This document shows, piece by piece, positions 25,484 to 35,309 of a stretch of DNA of 64,000 nucleotides. The notes beneath the pieces were generated by a model. It saw only the letters and a program-made list of their open reading frames with translations, searched no databases and had not been told where the DNA came from. Both the position numbers and the translations under genes were made by a program. The stretch is from positions 116,240 to 180,239 of the forward strand of contig NZ_JACDXV010000006.1 of NCBI RefSeq assembly GCF_015158295.1, read 5' to 3'. Numbering within the stretch: position 1 is the first letter of the stretch; the number at the start of each line of letters is the position of its first letter. The stretch comes from Devosia faecipullorum (GTDB lineage: Bacteria; Pseudomonadota; Alphaproteobacteria; Rhizobiales; Devosiaceae).

Positions 25484-26419
25484 ATGGCAAAAACCACCCT
25501 CATGGCCGAGCTGGAACAGCTCGTTTCCGAAGCCCGCAACCCGGATACGATGCAGATCGACCTGATGTCGAGCGCTGAAATCCTGGCGGCGATGAACGCG
25601 GAAGATGCACGGGTTGCCGCCGCAGTGCGCGCCGTGCTGCCCAACATAGCGGCCGCAGTGGATCGCATCGTCGAGGCCTTCAAGGGCGGCGGGCGCCTCG
25701 TTTACATGGGCGCCGGCACCAGCGGCCGCCTGGGCGTGCTCGACGCCTCCGAATGCCCTCCCACTTTCGGCGTCCCCGAAGGCATGGTTGTCGGCCTCAT
25801 CGCCGGCGGCGACCGGGCGCTGCGCCACCCCATCGAGGGCGCAGAGGATTCGCGCGACGAAGGCCGCCGCGACCTGGAAAAAATCAATCTCACAGCCAAG
25901 GACGTGGTGGTGGGTATCGCCGTCAGCGGGCGGACACCCTACGTGATCGGCGGCCTCGACTATGCCAGGAGCATCGGCGCGGTAACGGCGGCACTGTCCT
26001 GCAATCCCGATTCTGCCATTGCCCGCATGGCCGACATCGCCATTTCGCCGCTGGTCGGCCCCGAGGCCCTGACCGGCTCGACCCGGCTCAAATCCGGCAC
26101 GGCTCAGAAACTGGTGCTCAACATGTTGACCACGGCCAGCATGATCCGCATCGGCAAGTCCTATGAAAACCTCATGGTCGACCTGTCGGTCAGCAATGAA
26201 AAGCTGGCTGCCCGCGCCACCCGTATTCTGGTGGAAGTCACCGGCCGCTCGGCCGAGGAGGCCGAAAAATTCCTCGCCGCCAGCCAGAACAACGTCAAGC
26301 TCGCCATCCTGATGGCGCTCACGGGCATGGACGCTGAAGAGGGCGAGGCAGCGCTACGCGAGGCCGATGGCTTCCTGCGCCGCGCCGCCGCGCAGCACCA
26401 GCCGCGCGCTGCAAGTTAG
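25484..26419 (+). CDS. murQ: N-acetylmuramic acid 6-phosphate etherase MurQ
   Basis: A 311-residue SIS-domain lyase that splits MurNAc-6-P into GlcNAc-6-P and D-lactate in the cytoplasm, the key step of muropeptide sugar recycling. Signatures include [29 protein letters not shown] near residue 65, the active-site Glu in [31 protein letters not shown], and [31 protein letters not shown] near residue 190. It is the first gene of the rightward operon with GNAT, NagZ-like, peptide importer and epimerase genes. An RpiR gene divergent from it probably regulates it. Confidence 0.95.
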   Translation: MAKTTLMAELEQLVSEARNPDTMQIDLMSSAEILAAMNAEDARVAAAVRAVLPNIAAAVDRIVEAFKGGGRLVYMGAGTSGRLGVLDASECPPTFGVPEGMVVGLIAGGDRALRHPIEGAEDSRDEGRRDLEKINLTAKDVVVGIAVSGRTPYVIGGLDYARSIGAVTAALSCNPDSAIARMADIAISPLVGPEALTGSTRLKSGTAQKLVLNMLTTASMIRIGKSYENLMVDLSVSNEKLAARATRILVEVTGRSAEEAEKFLAASQNNVKLAILMALTGMDAEEGEAALREADGFLRRAAAQHQPRAAS

Positions 26420-26431
26420 GCGGGCCTCATC

Positions 26432-26920
26432 ATGGACCTGCTCGTCAATCTCTATAGCCGCCAGATGGACATTCTCAAGGCGCGCACCGAAGGAGTGGGG
26501 GCGAGCATCAGGGTGGCGCTGCCGCCCGAGCAGCACATCATCAAGGATTGGGTGCGCGCGCATTTCTCCGAGTATTGGGTCAGCGAAGTCAGCGCCGCCA
26601 TGGCCCATCAGCCGCCCGGCTGCCTGATCGCCATTGTCGATGGCCAATTGGTGGGCTTTGCCTGCTACGACGCCACGGCGCGCGGCTTCTTCGGACCCAC
26701 CGGGGTGACCGAAGACCAGCGCGGCAAGAATATTGGCCTCGCGCTATTCTATCACACGCTGGCCGCCATGAAGGCGCAGGGCTACGCCTATGCGGTGATC
26801 GGTTCGGCCGGGCCGGTGGATTTTTACGTCAATGCCGCCGGAGCAATGCCGATCCCCTCCGACAAGGAAGACATCTACCAAGACCTGCTGCGCCTGAAGC
26901 CGCGGCCGGAAGGAAACTGA
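26432..26920 (+). CDS. GNAT family N-acetyltransferase
   Basis: A 162-residue GNAT fold protein. The acetyl-CoA loop is GVTEDQRGKNIGLALFYHTL (Q/R-x-x-G-x-G/A form) near residue 92. It is encoded 12 bp after murQ and 4 bp before the NagZ-like gene, inside a peptidoglycan-recycling operon, so an amino-sugar or muropeptide amine is a plausible acceptor. No acceptor can be read from the sequence. Another GNAT gene ends the neighbouring operon (42686). Confidence 0.75.
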   Translation: MDLLVNLYSRQMDILKARTEGVGASIRVALPPEQHIIKDWVRAHFSEYWVSEVSAAMAHQPPGCLIAIVDGQLVGFACYDATARGFFGPTGVTEDQRGKNIGLALFYHTLAAMKAQGYAYAVIGSAGPVDFYVNAAGAMPIPSDKEDIYQDLLRLKPRPEGN

Positions 26921-26924
26921 GATC

Positions 26925-27944
26925 ATGTCCACGCCCCTCGCTATTTTCGTCGGCATGCCAGGACATGAATTGTCGCCCTCGGAAATCGCCTTCTTCCGGG
27001 AAGCCAACCCGTTCGGCCTGTTCTTGTTCAAGCGCAATCTCGACAATCCCGACCAGATCAGGCACCTCGTCGCCCAGTTCAAGGGCGCGGTCGGCCGCGC
27101 CGACGCGCCGGTCTATATCGACCAGGAGGGTGGCCGCGTACAGCGTCTCGACAACGGCAATTGGCCGCTGTTCCGCTCGCTGGGCGAATTTGGCGCCCTG
27201 GCCCGCAAGGATCTCGAAACCGGAAAGTACGCCTTGCGTCTCTCCACTCTCGCCATGGGCACGATGCTGGGCGAGCTGGGCCTTGGCAGCGGCACGACGC
27301 CAGTGGTGGACCTTGCCCGTCCCGGCACCCACAACGTCATCGGCAATCGCTCCTTCGGCGATGACCCTGAACTGGTGACGACACTCGGCAGGGTGGTGGT
27401 GGAGGCCATGCTCGAAGTGGGCTCCATGCCCATTTTCAAGCATATCCCCGGCTATGGCCGCGTGAACGTCGATCCGCATTTTACCTGCCCGGTGGTCGAT
27501 GCCAGCGTCGCGGACATGCAGCAGACCGATTTCCGGCCCTTCATCGCCCTGCGCGACGCGCCCTGGGCCATGGTCGCCCATCTTATCTTCACCCGGATCG
27601 ATCCCGATCACCCCGCCTCGGTTTCGCCGCTTGTCTGCGAACTGATCCGCCGCGATCTCGGATTTGACGGGGTGCTGATCACCGACTGCCTCACCATGGA
27701 GGCGCTCACCGGAACCTGGCCCGAGCGCGTGAGCGCCGCGCTCGACGCCGGTTATGACATCGCCTTGCATAGCCAGGGCGATCTGGCCGCCAGCGAGGCG
27801 GCGGCCAAGGCGGCCCGCCCGCTGGGTGCCCAGAGCCTCGCGCGCATTGCCCGCGCCGAAAAACGGCTCGGGTCCACCCATGTCGACGTGCAGGCTCTGC
27901 ATGCCGAGGTGGAGACGATTTTCAGGGAGAACGGCTTCGCCTGA
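26925..27944 (+). CDS. Glycoside hydrolase family 3, NagZ-like beta-N-acetylhexosaminidase
   Basis: A 339-residue single-domain GH3 enzyme, the size of cytoplasmic NagZ. The substrate-binding stretch is PIFKHIPGYGRVNVDPH, where NagZ has KHFPGHG...DSH with the catalytic His, here in DPH. The nucleophile Asp lies in FDGVLITDCLTMEAL, matching FSDDLSMEG in NagZ. It has no signal peptide. It would release GlcNAc from GlcNAc-anhMurNAc or its peptides, feeding AnmK and MurQ encoded in this window. The sequence is divergent from enterobacterial NagZ, so the exact substrate is inferred. Confidence 0.85.
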   Translation: MSTPLAIFVGMPGHELSPSEIAFFREANPFGLFLFKRNLDNPDQIRHLVAQFKGAVGRADAPVYIDQEGGRVQRLDNGNWPLFRSLGEFGALARKDLETGKYALRLSTLAMGTMLGELGLGSGTTPVVDLARPGTHNVIGNRSFGDDPELVTTLGRVVVEAMLEVGSMPIFKHIPGYGRVNVDPHFTCPVVDASVADMQQTDFRPFIALRDAPWAMVAHLIFTRIDPDHPASVSPLVCELIRRDLGFDGVLITDCLTMEALTGTWPERVSAALDAGYDIALHSQGDLAASEAAAKAARPLGAQSLARIARAEKRLGSTHVDVQALHAEVETIFRENGFA

Positions 27945-27976
27945 CGGCGGGCCCGCAAGCAAGGAGAGATATTGAA

Positions 27977-29644
27977 ATGACCAGAATTTCATGGATTGCA
28001 GCCGCATCCGTGCTGGCCCTTATGGCGGCAGCGCCGGCCCAGGCCCAGGAGGCCAGCGGCAATGTGCTGACGCTGGCCGCCGAGCAGACCACGACCTTCG
28101 TGCGCAATTTCAACCCGTTCGGCCAGACCTCGGCGCGCTACACCACGCTCGACTTCATCTATGAGCCGCTCGTGGTGTTCAACCGCCTCAAGTCCAACAC
28201 CCCGACCTTCCGCCTGGCGGAGAGCTACGAACTGGCGGACGATCTCAAATCGATCACCTTCGTGCTGCGCCCCGACCTCATGTGGTCGGACGGCGAAGCG
28301 CTGACGGCCGATGATGTCATCTTCACCTATGATTATCTCACCAAGTTCCCGGCCCTCGACTTCATCTCCGTCTCGGCGCTGCTGGATTCGGTGGAAAAGG
28401 TCGATGAACGCGCTGTCACCTTCCACCTCAAGGAAGCCAATTCGCTGATCGCCAACACCATTGTGGGCATGCCCATCGTCCCCGAGCATGTGTGGGCCGA
28501 GATCGAAGATCCGGTGACCTTCGCCAACGAGAACCCGGTTGGTTCGGGTCCGATGACCGAGATCACCCGCTTCACTCCGCAGGTCTACGAGCAATGCCGC
28601 AACCCCCATTACTGGGATGCGGACAATCTCAAGGTCGATTGCCTGCGCATGCCGCAACTGGCCGACAACCCGCAGGTGCTGGCAGCCCTGGCGGAAGGGA
28701 CGCTGGACTGGGCGACCAGCTTCATTCCCGACATCGACAATACTTTTGTCGCCAAGGATCCCGAGCACCACAAATATTGGTTCACCCCGTCGAGCTTGGT
28801 CTCGTTCCAACTCAGCATGACCACACCGGACGAGAACAACCGCAAGGCGTTCAACGACGTCAATTTCCGCCGCGCGCTCTCCATGCTGATCGACCGGCAG
28901 ACCATTGTGGACATTGCCGGCTACGGCTATCCGCTGATCAACGAGGATCCGGCCATGCTGGGCGAGCTCTACAAGAGCTTCGCCAATCCCGAGGTGGCAA
29001 CGCAATTCGGCCAATATGGTCAGTTCGACTTCGACGCCGGCACTGCGCTCCTCGATGAGGCCGGCTATGTCGATGCCGATGGCGACGGTTTCCGCGACAA
29101 TCCGGACGGCACGCCCATCGCCATCGACATCATGGTGCCCAATGGCTGGACCGACTGGATCGACGCGGTGCAGATTTCCATGGAAAGCCTCACTGAAGCC
29201 GGCCTCAACGTGAAGATGAGCACCCCGGAAGCGGCGGTCTGGACCTCCGGTCTGATCGCCGGTGAGTACTCGATGACCCTCAACGCCCTGGCGTCGGCGG
29301 CCGATCCGTACTTCCCCTATATCCGCTCGTTCAACCCGAACGATTTCGGCAAGTCGCGCTTTACCGCGCCGCATTGGGAAAATGCCGAGGTGATGGAGCT
29401 TCTGGGCCAGTACACCCAGATCAAGGATGCGGCGGAAGCCCGCGCTGTCATGGACCAAATCCAGATGATCGTGGCGGAAGCCATGCCGGTCATCCCGGTC
29501 TACAACAGCCCCTCCTTCTACCAGTACAATACCAGCCGCTTTACCGGGTGGGCCAATGCTGAAGACCCGAAATATTCTCCGGTCGTCTCCAACGCCAATC
29601 CGGCCCGCCTGCTGCAGCTGCTCGATCTCGACCCGACCGAATAA
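27977..29644 (+). CDS. Peptide-type ABC transporter substrate-binding protein (SBP_bac_5), first copy
   Basis: A 555-residue periplasmic receptor of the DppA/OppA family, with signal peptide ISWIAAASVLALMAAAPAQAQ. It contains the family blocks YEPLVVFNRLKSNTPTFRLAESYE, TFVLRPDLMWSDGEALTADDVIFTYDYL (SDGxxLTAxDV) and the region around NFRRALSMLIDRQTIV. It belongs to the first peptide importer, encoded directly downstream. With murQ, nagZ-like and a dipeptide epimerase in one operon, muropeptides such as L-Ala-D-Glu-mDAP are the likely ligands. Confidence 0.9.
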   Translation: MTRISWIAAASVLALMAAAPAQAQEASGNVLTLAAEQTTTFVRNFNPFGQTSARYTTLDFIYEPLVVFNRLKSNTPTFRLAESYELADDLKSITFVLRPDLMWSDGEALTADDVIFTYDYLTKFPALDFISVSALLDSVEKVDERAVTFHLKEANSLIANTIVGMPIVPEHVWAEIEDPVTFANENPVGSGPMTEITRFTPQVYEQCRNPHYWDADNLKVDCLRMPQLADNPQVLAALAEGTLDWATSFIPDIDNTFVAKDPEHHKYWFTPSSLVSFQLSMTTPDENNRKAFNDVNFRRALSMLIDRQTIVDIAGYGYPLINEDPAMLGELYKSFANPEVATQFGQYGQFDFDAGTALLDEAGYVDADGDGFRDNPDGTPIAIDIMVPNGWTDWIDAVQISMESLTEAGLNVKMSTPEAAVWTSGLIAGEYSMTLNALASAADPYFPYIRSFNPNDFGKSRFTAPHWENAEVMELLGQYTQIKDAAEARAVMDQIQMIVAEAMPVIPVYNSPSFYQYNTSRFTGWANAEDPKYSPVVSNANPARLLQLLDLDPTE

Positions 29645-29662
29645 GGCTCGAGCAAAGCGTTC

Positions 29663-29687
29663 GGGGATGCGCCAACGGCGCATCCCC
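29663..29687 (+). terminator. Intercistronic hairpin after first peptide receptor gene
   Basis: Perfect 11-bp stem GGGGATGCGCC (29663-29673) / GGCGCATCCCC (29677-29687) with loop AAC, then a short pyrimidine run. It separates the receptor gene from the permease genes and probably lowers their expression or stabilises the receptor mRNA. Confidence 0.6.
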
Positions 29688-29713
29688 CCTCTTTCAAGGA
29701 AGGACACATCACC

Positions 29714-30691
29714 ATGGCCTTTTTGCTGCGGCGACTGGCGTTCTACCTGGCGGCATTTCTCGTTGCCACGACCATCAATTTCTTCCTACCGCGTTTGATG
29801 CCGGGCGATCCGATCCAGATCATGTTCGCCAGCGCCGGATCGGAATTGAGCCTTGAAAACCTCAATGCCCTAAAATTGACCTTCGGGTTCATCGATGCGC
29901 CGCTGGGCGAGCAATATTTCGCCTATCTCAAAAGCGTTTTCACCGGCGATCTTGGCCGCTCGATCAAGTATTTCCCCCTGCCCGTGACCGAATTGCTGGG
30001 CCGGGCGCTGATCTGGACGCTGGGCCTGATGGGTATTGCCACCCTGATCAGCTTTACCATGGGCAGTCTTCTGGGCGTCGCCGCCGCGTGGCGCCGCGGA
30101 AGTCTACTCGATTCGGTGATTTCCTTGGGCGCCATCTTTTCCAGTTCCATGCCGGCCGTGGTCGTCTCGCTCATCATGCTGTTCGTCTTCGGCTACAGTC
30201 TGGGCTGGTTCCCCAATGGCTATGCCGCCAATCCGCTGATCGACCCCGCCTGGAACTGGCGCTACATTTCCAGCGTGCTCTATCACGGCACCCTGCCACT
30301 CTTGACCCTGGTCTTCGTGCTGACCGGCGGTTTCGCCGTCACCATGCGCAACAACATGATCAACCTCTTGGGCGAAGATTATATCGTCATGGCCCGCGCC
30401 AAGGGCCTCAGCGACAACAATGTCATGCTTTGGTATGCGGCGCGTAACGCTTTGCTGCCCACGGTATCGAGCCTGGCCATCGCCATCGGCACCATTCTGG
30501 GCGGCTCGCTGGTGACCGAGGTGGTGTTCAACTATCCCGGCCTTGGCAACACGCTCTATCAGGCCATCATCGCGCGCGACTATCCGGTGATCCAGGGGCA
30601 ATTGCTGATCATGACGGCCGCAATGCTCATCTCCAACTTCGTGGTCGATCTGAGCTATGTCCTGCTCGATCCGCGTCTCAAAAAGGCCTGA
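29714..30691 (+). CDS. Peptide ABC transporter permease (DppB-like), first copy
   Basis: A 325-residue permease with six predicted helices. The first is FLLRRLAFYLAAFLVATTINFFLPRLMPGDP, the classic DppB start, and the EAA loop reads VMARAKGLSDNNVMLWYAARNALLPTVSSLA near residue 220. It pairs with the DppC-like subunit, whose gene begins 4 bp after its stop. It lies 69 bp downstream of the receptor gene, past a strong hairpin. Confidence 0.92.
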   Translation: MAFLLRRLAFYLAAFLVATTINFFLPRLMPGDPIQIMFASAGSELSLENLNALKLTFGFIDAPLGEQYFAYLKSVFTGDLGRSIKYFPLPVTELLGRALIWTLGLMGIATLISFTMGSLLGVAAAWRRGSLLDSVISLGAIFSSSMPAVVVSLIMLFVFGYSLGWFPNGYAANPLIDPAWNWRYISSVLYHGTLPLLTLVFVLTGGFAVTMRNNMINLLGEDYIVMARAKGLSDNNVMLWYAARNALLPTVSSLAIAIGTILGGSLVTEVVFNYPGLGNTLYQAIIARDYPVIQGQLLIMTAAMLISNFVVDLSYVLLDPRLKKA

Positions 30692-30695
30692 CGCG

Positions 30696-31583
30696 ATGAA
30701 GCTCCTCACTCAACTCTTATATAACAAGAAGGCCCTGACCGGCCTGATCATCATTTCCATCATCATTCTCGTGGCCATTTTCGCGCCGCTGCTGACCGAA
30801 TATAGCCCAGTCAAGCGCGTGGGCCGGCCGCACCAGCCGCCAAGCTGGGATCACTGGCTGGGCACGACCCGGCTCGGCCACGACGTATTTTCGCGCCTCG
30901 TGCATGGGGCGCGTGTATCGCTAGCGGTGGGCTTTGGCGCGGGCCTGCTCATAACACTCATCGGCACCATTCTCGGCATCATCGCCGGCTATAAGGGCGG
31001 GGTGGTCGATGAGGTGATCAATTTCTTCACCAATATGGTGCTGGTGGTGCCCAATCTGCCGCTGCTTCTGGTGCTCGCCGCCTTTATCGGACAGGCCAGC
31101 CCCCTGGTCATCGCCATCATCCTGGGCTGTACATCCTGGGCCTGGGGCGTGCGCGTGACGCGGTCAGAAACGCTCTCCATCCGCCAGCGCGATTTTGTCA
31201 AGAGCGCCGAAATGCTGGGCGAACCGGGCTGGCGCATCATGCTCTTCGAGATCTTCCCCAATCTCATTTCCATTGTCGGCATCAATTTCATCGGCAGTGT
31301 CATCTTCGCCGTGATCACCGAAGCGACATTGGAATTCCTCGGATTGGGCGATCCCAATACCGTTTCCTGGGGCATCATGCTCTATAATGCGCAGAACGCG
31401 GCGGCCCTGGCGGTCGGCGCCTGGTGGGATTTGCTGGCGCCCTGTTTTGCCCTCGCCTTTCTTGGCCTCGGGCTGGCCCTGCTCAATTTCGCCATCGACG
31501 AAATCGCCAATCCGCGCCTCCGGACCGGGGGCATGCTCAATCGCTGGAGCCGCATGGTGCGGCTCGGGGAGGGCAAGCTATGA
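30696..31583 (+). CDS. Peptide ABC transporter permease (DppC-like), first copy
   Basis: A 295-residue permease with the DppC layout: N-terminal helix ALTGLIIISIIILVAIFAPLL, then the DppC-type HWLGTTRLGHDVFSRLVHGAR, and the EAA loop FVKSAEMLGEPGWRIMLFEIFPNLISI near residue 175. The ATG at 30696 follows the DppB-like stop directly; an upstream in-frame start overlapping dppB is unlikely. The stop overlaps the ATPase start (ATGA). Confidence 0.92.
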   Translation: MKLLTQLLYNKKALTGLIIISIIILVAIFAPLLTEYSPVKRVGRPHQPPSWDHWLGTTRLGHDVFSRLVHGARVSLAVGFGAGLLITLIGTILGIIAGYKGGVVDEVINFFTNMVLVVPNLPLLLVLAAFIGQASPLVIAIILGCTSWAWGVRVTRSETLSIRQRDFVKSAEMLGEPGWRIMLFEIFPNLISIVGINFIGSVIFAVITEATLEFLGLGDPNTVSWGIMLYNAQNAAALAVGAWWDLLAPCFALAFLGLGLALLNFAIDEIANPRLRTGGMLNRWSRMVRLGEGKL

Positions 31584-32398
31584 GCGCACCCGTCCTTTCC
31601 ATCCGCAATCTCAATATCGACTATGTCGGGGCAGAAGCGGATTTCCATGCGGTCAAGGATGTGAGCTTCGACATTGGGCCGGGCGAATTTTTTGGGCTTG
31701 CCGGAGAATCGGGCTGCGGCAAATCCACTATCGCCTTTGCGGTCAGCCGGCTACATCGTCCGCCCGCCCTTATCCGCACGGGCAGCGAAATCCTCGTGGG
31801 CGGGCGCAATGTGCTCGATCTCTCCGATGACGAGCTGCGCAAGTTCCGCTGGCAGGAAGTCGCCATGGTGTTCCAGAGCGCCATGAACTCGCTGAACCCG
31901 GTACTGACCATCGAGGCGCAATTTTACGATGTGCTCCGGGCGCATGGCAGGATCAGCCGCGCCGAAGCGCGCGCCCGAGCGACCGAATTGCTGACGCTGG
32001 TGGACATTGCCCCCGAAAGGCTCGATTCCTATCCGCATCAATGCTCCGGCGGCATGCGCCAGCGCATCGTCATCGCCATTTGCCTGGCGCTCGATCCCAA
32101 GCTTCTGATCATGGACGAACCGACCACGGCGCTTGACGTGGTGGTGCAGCGCGAAATCCTGCAACGTATCGACGTGCTGCGGAAAAAGCTCGGCTTTGCA
32201 GTGCTGTTCATCACTCATGACCTGGGCCTGATGGTCCAGGTCAGCGACCGCATCGGCATCATGCTGGAAGGCGAATTGGTCGAAATCGGCGACGCCCAGG
32301 CCATCTATCGTCAGCCGCGGCACGATTATACCAAGCGTCTTTGGGCCTCGATGCCCAAGTTGCACGGCGAGCGGCCCCACGTGGAGGCGAGGCCATGA
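31580..32398 (+). CDS. Peptide ABC transporter ATP-binding protein (DppD-like), first copy
   Basis: A 272-residue ATPase. Walker A is [19 protein letters not shown], the signature [19 protein letters not shown], Walker [15 protein letters not shown] and the switch FITHDLGL. It lacks the long Cys-rich C-terminal tail of some DppD proteins. The start at 31580 overlaps the DppC-like stop, excluding a spurious upstream extension. It forms a heterodimer with the following ATPase. Confidence 0.92.
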   Translation: MSAPVLSIRNLNIDYVGAEADFHAVKDVSFDIGPGEFFGLAGESGCGKSTIAFAVSRLHRPPALIRTGSEILVGGRNVLDLSDDELRKFRWQEVAMVFQSAMNSLNPVLTIEAQFYDVLRAHGRISRAEARARATELLTLVDIAPERLDSYPHQCSGGMRQRIVIAICLALDPKLLIMDEPTTALDVVVQREILQRIDVLRKKLGFAVLFITHDLGLMVQVSDRIGIMLEGELVEIGDAQAIYRQPRHDYTKRLWASMPKLHGERPHVEARP

Positions 32399-33300
32399 GC
32401 GATCCCATTCTCGCCCTCGACAATGTTTCCAAGATTTTCGGCCGCGCCGACAAGCCGGTCTATGCGGCAAGAGCGGTGTCGTTTGCCCTCCATCCCGGCC
32501 GCACGCTGGCGCTGGTGGGCGAGTCCGGCTCCGGCAAGACCACGGCCGCCCGGCTCATCATGCGAGAATATAGCCCTGATGAGGGCAGGCTGCTGTTTCG
32601 TGGCGCACCGCTGGGCCGGGTCGATGCGCGCGCGCTCAAAGCCTATCGTTCCGCCGTGCAGATGGTGTTCCAGGATCCGTTTGCCGCGCTCAACCCCACC
32701 CATACGATCCGCTATCATCTAGAGCGCCCCCTGAGGTTGCATCAGAAGAGGCTCAACGCTGCCCAGCGGCAGGCGGCGATCGTGGAATTGCTCGAGCGAG
32801 TGAAGCTCGACCCCGGCCTGATCATGAGCAAATTCCCGCACGAATTGTCCGGTGGCCAGCGGCAGCGCATCTCCATTGCCCGGGCCCTCGCGGTCAATCC
32901 CGAGGTCATCGTCGCCGACGAGCCGACCTCCATGCTCGACGTCTCGGTGCGCCAGGGCATTCTCAACCTGCTCAACGACATGAAGGCCGAGCTGAAACTG
33001 GCTCTGCTTTATATTACCCATGACATCGCCACGGCGCGCTATGTGGCCAACGACATCATGGTCATGTATGCCGGCCAGATCGTGGAATGGGGCGATGTCG
33101 ACAAGGTATTGGACGATCCGCGCCATCCCTATACCCGCCTGCTGCTCTCCGCCGTTCCGGATCCCGACCGTCGCTTCGACGATATCCGTTTCGCCGACGA
33201 ACTGGGCCGGATCGACGACATCCGCCGCCAGGCGGCGCTGCCCCAGCAGCAGGTGATCGAGGCAGACGACAATCACTTCTTCCTCCCCATGCCGGGCTGA
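32395..33300 (+). CDS. Peptide ABC transporter ATP-binding protein (DppF-like), first copy
   Basis: A 301-residue ATPase, partner of the DppD-like protein, whose stop overlaps its start (ATGA). Walker A is [20 protein letters not shown], signature LSGGQRQRISIARALAVNP, Walker B VIVADEPTSMLDVSVRQ, and switch YITHDIATARY. The C-terminal oligopeptide-transporter extension ends in a PDPDRR-type segment. It completes the first peptide importer and is followed 7 bp later by the epimerase gene. Confidence 0.92.
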   Translation: MSDPILALDNVSKIFGRADKPVYAARAVSFALHPGRTLALVGESGSGKTTAARLIMREYSPDEGRLLFRGAPLGRVDARALKAYRSAVQMVFQDPFAALNPTHTIRYHLERPLRLHQKRLNAAQRQAAIVELLERVKLDPGLIMSKFPHELSGGQRQRISIARALAVNPEVIVADEPTSMLDVSVRQGILNLLNDMKAELKLALLYITHDIATARYVANDIMVMYAGQIVEWGDVDKVLDDPRHPYTRLLLSAVPDPDRRFDDIRFADELGRIDDIRRQAALPQQQVIEADDNHFFLPMPG

Positions 33301-33307
33301 GCGAACC

Positions 33308-34294
33308 ATGACCATTATTCTAGACGCCGGTATCGAGGCCTTTCCCATTGCCGGCCATTTCACCATTGCCAGAGGCAGCAAGAGCGAGGCCGTAGTGGTG
33401 TCGGTGCGGCTCGAACAGGATGGCTATGTCGGGCGCGGGGAATGCACCCCCTATTCCCATTATGGCGAGACGCCGGAAATGACCCTTTCGGCCATCGAGG
33501 CCCTGGCGCCCGCCCTTGCTGGCGGAATGACGCGGCTCGAATTGCAGGACGCCCTGCCGCCGGGAGCGGCCCGCAATGCGCTCGACTGCGCACTTTGGGA
33601 TCTCGAGGCCAGGCGCGCCGGCACTTCGGTGGCAGCGTTGGCGGGCATCATTCTGCCTCAGCGCATCGAAACCGCCTTCACCGTCAGTCTGGGCACGCCC
33701 GATGCCATGGCTGTGGCAGCCTCTCGGGCGGCGCATCTGCCTCTCCTCAAGATCAAGCTCGGCGCCCCCGGCGATGCGGAACGGCTGGGCGCGGTACGGG
33801 CGGCGGCACCCGATACCCGGTTGGTCGTTGACGCCAATGAGGGCTGGCATGAGGATGACCTGGATGTCCTGCTGGACATCTGCCGCCATTGTCGCGTCGA
33901 ACTTGTGGAACAGCCTCTGCCCGCCGGCGCGGATGCGGCACTGGCTGAGATCAATCATCTGGTGCCGATCTGCGCCGATGAAAGCGTGCATGCACTGGAT
34001 GGTCTGGAGGCCCTGGTCGGGCGCTATGATGCGGTCAATATCAAGCTCGACAAGACCGGCGGGCTGACCGAGGCGCTGGCCGTGGCCCAACGCGCCGAAG
34101 AACTCGGGCTCGCCATCATGGTTGGCTGCATGGTCAGCACCTCGCTATCCATGCTTCCGGCCCGCCTCCTGGCGTCGAAAGCGCGCTGGGTGGACCTCGA
34201 CGGCCCCCTGATCCTCGCCAAGGATCGTCCGGGCGGTCTGGTCTATCGCGGCGGCAACATCGATGTGGACGCATCCCCCTTGTGGGGAGGGTGA
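33308..34294 (+). CDS. Dipeptide epimerase (L-Ala-D/L-Glu epimerase type)
   Basis: A 328-residue enolase-superfamily enzyme of the muconate-lactonizing subgroup. The catalytic lysines are in LLKIKLGAP (KxK, about residue 148) and NIKLDKTGGL (about residue 245), and the Mg ligands in LVVDANEGW, VELVEQPLP and CADES. Members with this signature epimerise L-Ala-D-Glu to L-Ala-L-Glu, allowing complete breakdown of murein peptides (compare E. coli YcjG). Its place behind a peptide importer, NagZ-like and MurQ strongly supports that role. It is the last gene of the murQ operon. Confidence 0.88.
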   Translation: MTIILDAGIEAFPIAGHFTIARGSKSEAVVVSVRLEQDGYVGRGECTPYSHYGETPEMTLSAIEALAPALAGGMTRLELQDALPPGAARNALDCALWDLEARRAGTSVAALAGIILPQRIETAFTVSLGTPDAMAVAASRAAHLPLLKIKLGAPGDAERLGAVRAAAPDTRLVVDANEGWHEDDLDVLLDICRHCRVELVEQPLPAGADAALAEINHLVPICADESVHALDGLEALVGRYDAVNIKLDKTGGLTEALAVAQRAEELGLAIMVGCMVSTSLSMLPARLLASKARWVDLDGPLILAKDRPGGLVYRGGNIDVDASPLWGG

Positions 34295-34367
34295 GATTTG
34301 CCACTTCGCTGCCCCCGCGAGGCAATCGTGGTGGCGCGAGGAGCACTCGCAATCTATGGCGTCGCAA

Positions 34368-35219
34368 TCACTTCGGGTGGGTCACGTCCCGCGTCCGGCG
34401 CAGCGCATCGACGGTCTGTTCGTAGCGCTGGCTGGCGACACCGAGAAACAGGCAATCGACAATGGCCAATTGGGCGATGCGGCTGACCATGGCGCCGGCG
34501 CGCAGCCGGCTTTCGCGCGCCCGGCTCACCAGGCGCTCATCTGCCGCCTTGGCGAGGGGCGAATCGGGGGAGCCGGTCAGCGCCACGGCCAGGGCCCCGG
34601 CCTGACGGGCAATTTCGAGAAACCGCACCGTGTCGGCGGTGGTGCCGGAATGGGAAAAGCCCAGCGCCACGGTTCCGGCCGGGGAGAGCAGCGCCGCTGT
34701 CCAGGCCTCGTGCGGATCAGCCAAAAGGAAGGCGTTGCGGCCGATACGGAACAGCTTGTGGTGCAGGTCCTGGGCCACGAACTGGCTGGCGCCGATCCCG
34801 AACATCAAGATGCGCTCAGCACCATCGATGGCCGCGACGACACGCTCCAGGGCACCATAGTCGAGCCCCGACACGGTCTCGTCTATGGCCAGGATTTCCA
34901 GCGACGCCACTTTCGAGGCCATTTCCTGCAAAGTGTCCGATTGCGCGATTTCCGCGCCAAGGATCAGGTCGGTGCCGAATTGCGCTGCCTCCTTGCCCAG
35001 CTCGGTCGCCAGCGCCATGCGCAATTGTGCATAACCGGAGAGGCCCAGCACCCGGCAGAACCGCACCACCGACGCCACCGAGGTGCCGCAGCTGTCCGCG
35101 ATCTCGGAAATGGTCTGGTCAAGCACAATGCTGGGCTGGTCGAGAATCACCTTGGCCACCCGGCGCATGGCCGGCGTGAACTTGTCCGCGGACGCTTCGA
35201 TGCTTGATTGTATGCCCAA
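34368..35219 (-). CDS. RpiR/MurR family transcriptional regulator, second copy
   Basis: A 283-residue regulator with RpiR HTH (FTPAMRRVAKVILDQPSIV, then TSVASVVRFCRVLGLSG) and SIS domain (RILMFGIGASQFVAQDLHHKL, VALGFSHSGTTADTVRFL). It is convergent with the murQ operon end and divergent from the second peptide-importer operon, the probable target. A TTCAGA-N12-TCTGAA dyad lies in front of that operon. It is a paralogue of the regulator at 24420 but sits at a promoter without the GGAATA dyads, so the two probably read different sites. Confidence 0.87.
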   Translation of the reverse strand: MGIQSSIEASADKFTPAMRRVAKVILDQPSIVLDQTISEIADSCGTSVASVVRFCRVLGLSGYAQLRMALATELGKEAAQFGTDLILGAEIAQSDTLQEMASKVASLEILAIDETVSGLDYGALERVVAAIDGAERILMFGIGASQFVAQDLHHKLFRIGRNAFLLADPHEAWTAALLSPAGTVALGFSHSGTTADTVRFLEIARQAGALAVALTGSPDSPLAKAADERLVSRARESRLRAGAMVSRIAQLAIVDCLFLGVASQRYEQTVDALRRTRDVTHPK

Positions 35220-35309
35220 ATCCGTCCCTTTCCGACCCGTTTCCGCGCTCGCCGGCGAAAACCGCGCGCCCCTATCCGAGCAAGTGCGCCACGCCTATTG
35301 AAACAAAAA